Shown piece by piece: positions 7,210-11,612 of a stretch of 11,612 nucleotides of DNA; positions within the stretch are counted from its first letter, which is position 1, and each line of letters begins with the position of its first letter. The notes beneath the pieces are model-generated. The model was not told the origin of the DNA, made no database searches, and saw nothing but the letters and a program-made list of their open reading frames with translations. Origin of the DNA: an uncultured Neisseriaceae bacterium. Lineage in GTDB: Bacteria > Pseudomonadota > Gammaproteobacteria > Burkholderiales > UBA11063. Location of the stretch: the NCBI GenBank assembly GCA_937952895.1, contig CALFYC010000077.1, forward strand, positions 1 through 11,612. Direction: 5' to 3'. The position numbers and the translations under genes were made by a program.

Positions 7210-8544
7210 TTAAAAAGTATGACTCAGACCAATTGCGGCTGTGCTTTGATTGATGAATGCCTGATTATTCGCATTAACTATTGATCCAGCTGTACTACAT
7301 GCATTACCGCAATAAGAAATATTTTGTAACGTGCTTCCATACCATTCTTGACCATAATTAATGAATATAATTGTTCTAAGTGTAACGTTCCAATCTAATT
7401 CCGCAACTGCTTGTTGATAGCCAGAATTAGAAATTTGATTAGCTGTGCCCGTTAAAATTGAACCAATATTACCCCCATACATCATATTATTACCATATGC
7501 ATAACCAATTTTTGGAGTCCATGGCCCAAAATGATAACCTAGAGATAATGCAGCCTCTTGAGTTTGGTACTGGTTATTATTAAGTCCTGCTACATTATAA
7601 CCAGGATTATAAATATAGTTATCAAATGAACCTCCTGAATTAGCCCATCCAAACCAACCTAATCCTTGAGTAATTTGCATACCAATTCCTAGAATTAACC
7701 CATCCGGGTCATTAAAACCTAATTCTAAACGATCCGCATACCCATCACTATATGCAGCATATTGAGGATATCCAGGTGGGATCTCCGCACCAGATGTTCC
7801 CGTTGCATAAGTCCCCACATCAGAGAATATTTGACTTCCAAGCTGAATAGAATATGGACCATATTCCCAACCCATACCCATACTATAAACACCACCAGAA
7901 TAGTAGCCATTTAATCCAGAACCAAAATTAGTAGTGCCACCTATCCCTGATACACCACGTTGCCCATTAGTATCAAATGAATATTGACCTGCAAAACTAA
8001 AGCCTCCCCAAGTTGGCGAATCATAACCAATTGCAACAGGTAAAATTTTTGTAGTGCGTGACCAAGTGCTAAATCCATTATCACCATTGCCATAGTTATA
8101 TAAATCAACTGCGCCCATATTCTCACGCATATAATTAGATAGATTACCAAGACGCATCCGCCCCCAACCACCCTGTATACCAACATAAGTTTCGCCTGAG
8201 GCTAAAACATTCATATTACTTACAACACGTCCATTATTAATACCTGAAATCCCACGACGTGAAACGGTCATACCACCAGCACTTACATTATAATAAGCTT
8301 GACCTGCACTAATATCCAATAATTGCTCAAGCTGCCATACTGCAGATGTATCACCGTATAAAGAGTCTGTTCCACGAATACCAAAATACGAACCATAATC
8401 CTGAACATTATTCGTACCAGGCACAGTACTATTTTGAAATTGGTCATTTTCCGCTGCTGCAGAAACACGTCCATAAAGAACAATATCAGCAAAAGAAATA
8501 GTCGACATAAAGCAGAATGCTAGTAAAAGCAATTTGCATTTCAT
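7210..8544 (-). CDS. Outer-membrane porin 1 (Gram-negative trimeric porin family)
   Basis: A 444-residue porin of the beta-proteobacterial general diffusion type. A Sec signal peptide is visible (MKCKLLLLAFCFMSTISFA, cleavage after Ala19 before DIVLYGR). The mature protein shows strand-loop-strand beta structure with repeated aromatic/Gly patterns, FGIRGTDSLYGDTSAVWQLE (54-73), AIGYDSPTWGGFSFAGQYSF (171-190) and the C-terminal Phe (LSHTF) used in outer-membrane assembly. The stretch LGNLSNYMRENMGAVDLYNY (132-151) is where the pore-narrowing loop L3 is expected. Two cysteines sit close together at 412 and 416 (CGNAC). Compared with porin 2 it has more acidic residues (for example D155, D191, E227, D242, E254, D271, D308). 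ATG 8542-8544 has AAGG before it, and an extended -10 promoter lies at 8582-8590. No clear terminator follows. Confidence 0.94.
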   Translation of the reverse strand: MKCKLLLLAFCFMSTISFADIVLYGRVSAAAENDQFQNSTVPGTNNVQDYGSYFGIRGTDSLYGDTSAVWQLEQLLDISAGQAYYNVSAGGMTVSRRGISGINNGRVVSNMNVLASGETYVGIQGGWGRMRLGNLSNYMRENMGAVDLYNYGNGDNGFSTWSRTTKILPVAIGYDSPTWGGFSFAGQYSFDTNGQRGVSGIGGTTNFGSGLNGYYSGGVYSMGMGWEYGPYSIQLGSQIFSDVGTYATGTSGAEIPPGYPQYAAYSDGYADRLELGFNDPDGLILGIGMQITQGLGWFGWANSGGSFDNYIYNPGYNVAGLNNNQYQTQEAALSLGYHFGPWTPKIGYAYGNNMMYGGNIGSILTGTANQISNSGYQQAVAELDWNVTLRTIIFINYGQEWYGSTLQNISYCGNACSTAGSIVNANNQAFINQSTAAIGLSHTF

Positions 8545-8581
8545 AGTGAACCTTTGATTGTATTTAAAGATAAAGGTGTAG

Positions 8582-8590
8582 ATTATATCA
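8582..8590 (-). promoter_or_regulatory. Extended -10 promoter for porin 1
   Basis: Minus strand TGATATAAT: a perfect TATAAT (plus 8582-8587) with a TGA extension. No consensus -35 is apparent. The leader before the porin 1 ATG would be about 30 bases. It gives porin 1 its own transcript in the 83-base gap after the CorB-like gene. Confidence 0.5.
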
Positions 8591-8627
8591 TATCTAACAA
8601 GACTAATTTACAGATAATAAACCATAT

Positions 8628-9878
8628 TTAGACAAAGCTAATTTTAACCCTCTCTACCCAATAATCTCCAACATTAATTACTTCGAAAATTAAATTATCT
8701 AACTTAAAACAAACCCCAATATTTGGAATACCATTTAATATTTTTAGGACTAAACCATTAATAGTATAAACACCATTAGTAAATTTTATATTTAGATCAT
8801 GTAATTCATTTAATTCACGAATTAGCATTGCTCCATCAACAATAAAATTACTGTCATCAAGCTTAACCGACAAATGCTTCTGTTGAGGAGATTCGGTAGT
8901 AAAATCCCCAAAAATCATCTCTAGCATATCCTCCAGACATGCAATACCAGAAATATCACCATATTCATTGGTAACTACAAAAATACGATTTTTATATTTT
9001 TGTGCTCGATGAATTTGGCGAATAACTAAAATAAAATCATTCACAAAAGTAATTGGCCGTACAATTTGGCTTAATTCTTCCTTATCAAATTGATTTTTAT
9101 CTAAGGATAATATATCCTTAACATGAATAAAACCAATAATATTATCTATAGTTTTGTTGTAAACAATAATACGCGTATGATGAGTTGTATAAATTTTTTT
9201 ATAGATATTTTCGATATCAGATGATATATCAATTGCTTCAACCATTCTTAAAGGTATCAGAACCTCTTTAATAGTAATTTTTTCAATATCTATTGAATTG
9301 AGCAAAATAGAACGATGCTTGTCTTTAAAAGGTAAACTTTTATCTGCAATAATTGCTTTTAGTTCTTCAGGTGAAGTATTTTCAGAATGATTTATATTTA
9401 TGAATTTAGTAAAGACTAAAATCACCTTATCTAAAACCCAAATGATTGGTCTACAAATATAAAACACCCCATAAAGTGGAATAGTAATAAACTTTAAAAT
9501 TGTCATTGGAGATTTGGCTGCAATTATTTTAGGTAATGCTTCAGAAAAAATTATAATTAAAAACGCAATAGCAATTGTAGTTAGTGGCAATAAAAAATTA
9601 GACATTATATTTTTTAATAATGTAGAAACCAGTATAGTTGTTAGCATAGTAAAAATAGCATTAAATAGACTATTGCCAAATAGACTAAAAATCAATACTT
9701 GATTTAGATGTTGTTTTAATTTATAAGCATATTTTGCCCATAAATGCTTTTCTTGAAGAGCTTTCAACTTATATTCAGAGATTGCAACGGTAGCTGTTTC
9801 TAAAAAAGAGAATAATCCAGCAACAATAAGAACTAATACCAATAGAAGAACTGTAATTAATTCCGAATTTAAAATCAT
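8628..9878 (-). CDS. CNNM/CorB-type transporter (DUF21-CBS-CorC domains)
   Basis: A 416-residue inner-membrane protein of the HlyC/CorC family, close in length to E. coli CorB (YfjD). Numbered from the chosen ATG: DUF21 transmembrane domain (about 1-165), with SFLETATVAIS (24-34) and FSEALPK (111-117); two CBS repeats (about 206-256 and 273-325); the usual block after them, NEYGDISGIACLEDMLE (304-320, family consensus DEYGG...TLEDILE, here Asn instead of Asp and Asp instead of Gly); then a CorC-type C-terminal domain (about 333-415). Relatives carry out Na+-dependent Mg2+ transport or export, or affect divalent-cation resistance. The exact ion cannot be read from sequence. I chose ATG 9876-9878 over a TTG at 9921-9923, since AGGA lies upstream of it and the TTG extension (LFTYYSYDTRKYYF) is not typical. 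It lies between two porin genes, after a terminator, so it is probably transcribed alone. Confidence 0.9.
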   Translation of the reverse strand: MILNSELITVLLLVLVLIVAGLFSFLETATVAISEYKLKALQEKHLWAKYAYKLKQHLNQVLIFSLFGNSLFNAIFTMLTTILVSTLLKNIMSNFLLPLTTIAIAFLIIIFSEALPKIIAAKSPMTILKFITIPLYGVFYICRPIIWVLDKVILVFTKFININHSENTSPEELKAIIADKSLPFKDKHRSILLNSIDIEKITIKEVLIPLRMVEAIDISSDIENIYKKIYTTHHTRIIVYNKTIDNIIGFIHVKDILSLDKNQFDKEELSQIVRPITFVNDFILVIRQIHRAQKYKNRIFVVTNEYGDISGIACLEDMLEMIFGDFTTESPQQKHLSVKLDDSNFIVDGAMLIRELNELHDLNIKFTNGVYTINGLVLKILNGIPNIGVCFKLDNLIFEVINVGDYWVERVKISFV

Positions 9879-9944
9879 AAAATAATATTTCCTAGTATCG
9901 TAAGAATAATATGTAAATAACAATTATTTATTAAGTTCATCAAG

Positions 9945-9950
9945 ATTATA
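9945..9950 (-). promoter_or_regulatory. Possible -10 for the CorB-like gene
   Basis: TATAAT on the minus strand, 67 bases upstream of the CorB-like ATG, between the porin 2 terminator and the gene. No convincing -35 is seen; the expected position falls near the terminator stem. Only a weak call in AT-rich DNA. Confidence 0.3.
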
Positions 9951-9961
9951 TATCATTAATA

Positions 9962-9997
9962 AAAAAGCTGCTTGGATAAAACTCCAAGCAGCTTTTT
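9962..9997 (-). terminator. Rho-independent terminator of porin 2
   Basis: A perfect 15-base-pair inverted repeat (9962-9976 with 9983-9997) with a 6-base loop. On the minus strand it is read as AAAAAGCTGCTTGGA, loop, TCCAAGCAGCTTTTT and then more T. It starts 19 bases after the porin 2 stop. The A/T runs on both sides make it potentially bidirectional. It should limit read-through from porin 2 into the CorB-like gene. Confidence 0.93.
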
Positions 9998-10015
9998 ACA
10001 AATTAACCAATTAAA

Positions 10016-11350
10016 TTAGAATGTATGAGTTAAACCAATTGCGGCCGTGCTTTGATTTATAAAGGCCTGGTTATTTCCATTAACTGTTGTTCCTGCTGTG
10101 CTACATGCATTACCACAATAAGAAATATTTTGTAATGTGCTTCCATACCATGCTTGACCATAGTTAATAAAAGCAATTGTTCTTGGCGTAATATTCCAAT
10201 CTAGTTCGGCTACAGCTTGTTGGTAGCCAGTATTGGCAATTTGATTAGCCGTTCCACTTAACACTGATCCAATATTACCCCCATACATCATATTATTGCC
10301 ATACGCATAACCAATTTTTGGAGTCCATGGACCAAAATGATAGCCTAAAGATAATGCTGCTTCTTGAGTTTGATATTGGTTATTATTTAAGCCAGTTACG
10401 TTATATCCTGGATTATAAATATAGTTGTTAAATGAACCACCTGAGTTAGCCCAACTTGCCCAGCCTAAACCTTGAGAAATTTGCATACCAACACCCAAAA
10501 TTAAGCTATCTGGATCATTAAAGCCTAATTCTAAACGATTAACATATGCATTATTATATGCTGCATATTGTGGATAACCTGGTGGTAGTTGCGCACCAGA
10601 TGTTCCAGTTGCATAGGTTCCCACGTTAGAGTAAATTTGGCTACCTAACTCAATCGAATATGGTCCATATCCCCATCCCATACCCATACTGTATACGCCA
10701 CCTGAATAGTAACCATTTAATCCACCACCAAAGGTTGTTGAAGTACCAATACCTGAAACTCCAATTTGACCGCTTGTATTAAAAGAATATTGACCAGCAA
10801 AACTGAAACCACCCCATGTTGGTGAATCATAACCGATTGCATCTGGTAAAATTTTTGTAGTACGTGACCAGTTACTAAGACCGTTAACACCATTACCATA
10901 GTTATATAAGTCAACTGCACCCATATTTTCACGCATATAGTTCGACAAGTTTCCAAGGCGCACTCGTCCCCAACCACCTTGTAAACCAACATAAGTTTCA
11001 CCAGATGCTAGAACGTTCATTTCACTCCAAACTCGTCCATTATTATTACCAGACATACCGTTTCTTGACACAGTCATTCCACCAGCTGTAGTATTATAAT
11101 AAGCTTGACCTGATGTAATATCTAATAATTGCTCAATTTGCCAAACAGCAGATGTATCACCATATACTTCATCTGTTCCACGAATACCAAAATATGAACC
11201 GTAATCCTGAACACTGTTTGTTCCAGGTACAGTAGTATTTTGGAATTGATCATTTTCTAGACCTGCTGCAACACGTCCATATAGTGTAACATCACCAAAT
11301 GAACCGGCTGACACAGAACATAATGCCAATGTGAGCAATTTTCTTTTCAT
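10016..11350 (-). CDS. Outer-membrane porin 2 (paralog of porin 1)
   Basis: A 444-residue porin of the same family and length as porin 1. The signal peptide is MKRKLLTLALCSVSAGSFG, cleaved after Gly19 before DVTLYGR. By direct comparison the mature parts differ at about 62 of 425 positions (about 85% identity). All gaps are absent, and long runs match exactly, such as residues 322-361 apart from a few changes. The C-terminus is LTHTF. The CGNAC cysteine pair (412/416) is kept. Differences include Asp170 in place of Val, Asn for several of porin 1's Asp, and Glu61, Glu110 and Glu234. The chosen start is ATG 11348-11350, with GGAG 7 bases upstream; a TTG two codons earlier is not used. It has a perfect terminator at 9962-9997 and a 262-base upstream region without a gene. 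A transported solute cannot be named. Confidence 0.94.
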   Translation of the reverse strand: MKRKLLTLALCSVSAGSFGDVTLYGRVAAGLENDQFQNTTVPGTNSVQDYGSYFGIRGTDEVYGDTSAVWQIEQLLDITSGQAYYNTTAGGMTVSRNGMSGNNNGRVWSEMNVLASGETYVGLQGGWGRVRLGNLSNYMRENMGAVDLYNYGNGVNGLSNWSRTTKILPDAIGYDSPTWGGFSFAGQYSFNTSGQIGVSGIGTSTTFGGGLNGYYSGGVYSMGMGWGYGPYSIELGSQIYSNVGTYATGTSGAQLPPGYPQYAAYNNAYVNRLELGFNDPDSLILGVGMQISQGLGWASWANSGGSFNNYIYNPGYNVTGLNNNQYQTQEAALSLGYHFGPWTPKIGYAYGNNMMYGGNIGSVLSGTANQIANTGYQQAVAELDWNITPRTIAFINYGQAWYGSTLQNISYCGNACSTAGTTVNGNNQAFINQSTAAIGLTHTF

Positions 11351-11612
11351 TACCAACTCCTGTAAAAGCTATTTCATTTTTATTCGTAAGTACTGTAATT
11401 AAACGATTTGGCTAATTAAAGTACATAATCGCTTTATTAATCTACATATTTAATTCAATTTTATATATAGATTTAAAATTTATTAATGGGCGTATTTTAC
11501 TAGTTGTACAAAATAAATGCACAATTATTTTAAATAAATTTTTAAACTTATAATATTCTCAATAGAAATTAATTAACATTTGTCTATTCTAACATTTTAA
11601 TTTATAAAATTA
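11351..11612. other. Non-coding upstream region of porin 2
   Basis: A very AT-rich 262-base stretch to the right edge, with no supported ORF or RNA gene. It holds the porin 2 ribosome-binding site (GGAG, about 11358-11361), the imperfect inverted repeat at 11401-11434, and small palindromes AGTACT (11389-11394) and TTGTACAA (11504-11511). Several weak -10-like sequences occur; none has a matching -35, so I do not call the porin 2 promoter. Confidence 0.6.
11401..11434. repeat. Imperfect inverted repeat in porin 2 leader/promoter region
   Basis: AAACGATT (11401-11408) can pair with AATCGCTT (11427-11434) at 7 of 8 positions around an 18-base spacer. It lies 50-85 bases before the porin 2 start, so it could be a regulator-binding site or leader hairpin. 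No counterpart was noticed upstream of porin 1. It may be chance. Confidence 0.25.

Noticed and set aside
7725..8492. Several minus-strand frames of 61-81 codons inside porin 1
   Set aside because: Out-of-frame shadows of the porin gene with compositionally odd products rich in Val, Met and Ile.
9514..9702. Plus-strand 62-codon frame
   Set aside because: Antisense to the DUF21 membrane domain of the CorB-like gene, whose hydrophobic codons produce a hydrophobic-looking antisense product.
9914..9961. Riboswitch (for example Mg2+-type) ahead of the CorB-like gene
   Set aside because: The leader between terminator and start codon is under 90 bases and AT-rich, without recognisable conserved aptamer elements.
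10717..11001. Minus-strand 94-codon frame inside porin 2
   Set aside because: Alternate-frame shadow; the parallel frame in porin 1 (7941-8186) exists only because the genes are homologous.
7210..11350. The two porins as a composite mobile element with long direct repeats
   Set aside because: No transposase, terminal inverted repeats or target-site duplication is seen, and the copies differ at many synonymous sites. It is better explained as an old gene duplication, though the pair could still recombine.

Overview
The window is AT-rich Gram-negative chromosome, roughly one-third G+C by eye. Protein families point to a low-GC betaproteobacterium, probably a Neisseriales-like lineage. The clues are trimeric-type porins ending in Phe, the pilD-coaE gene pair, a MoxR/DUF58/DUF4381/VWA cluster and an AsmA protein. 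The taxonomic call is inference from gene content, not from a marker gene.

Layout. Positions 1-3116, minus strand: an operon read from the right, moxR AAA+ ATPase, DUF58 protein, DUF4381 protein and a VWA (BatA-type) protein. The VWA gene runs off the left edge. A good sigma70-like promoter lies at 3168-3195. Positions 3302-3541, plus strand: a small two- or three-helix membrane protein of the CBU_0592 family, divergent from moxR. Positions 3565-7099, minus strand: a pilD-coaE-asmA operon for prepilin peptidase, dephospho-CoA kinase and an AsmA-family envelope protein, with an extended -10 promoter at 7138-7146. Positions 7210-8544 and 10016-11350, minus strand: two paralogous 444-residue porins with about 85% identical mature sequences. 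Between them, at 8628-9878, lies a CNNM/CorB-type transporter gene. A perfect rho-independent terminator at 9962-9997 closes the right-hand porin gene. Positions 11351-11612 are non-coding upstream DNA.

How the genes work together. The left operon is the classic MoxR-VWA envelope or metalloprotein-maturation type module, whose precise substrate is unknown in most bacteria. The middle operon joins type IV pilin/pseudopilin processing, the last step of CoA synthesis and an AsmA-like lipid-homeostasis protein. The right half is outer-membrane permeability plus probable divalent-cation transport.

Most of this is ordinary chromosomal content. No phage, IS, CRISPR, defence or tRNA features were seen. 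The strangest point is the left edge. There the VWA reading frame stays open but, after about residue 223, stops looking like a VWA domain and becomes a hydrophobic YPYPPTF-type sequence, suggesting a chimeric junction. Four genes (porin 2, pilD, the CorB-like gene and the small plus-strand gene) have upstream in-frame TTG codons that would give longer proteins. In each I chose the internal ATG, which has better ribosome-binding-site spacing.
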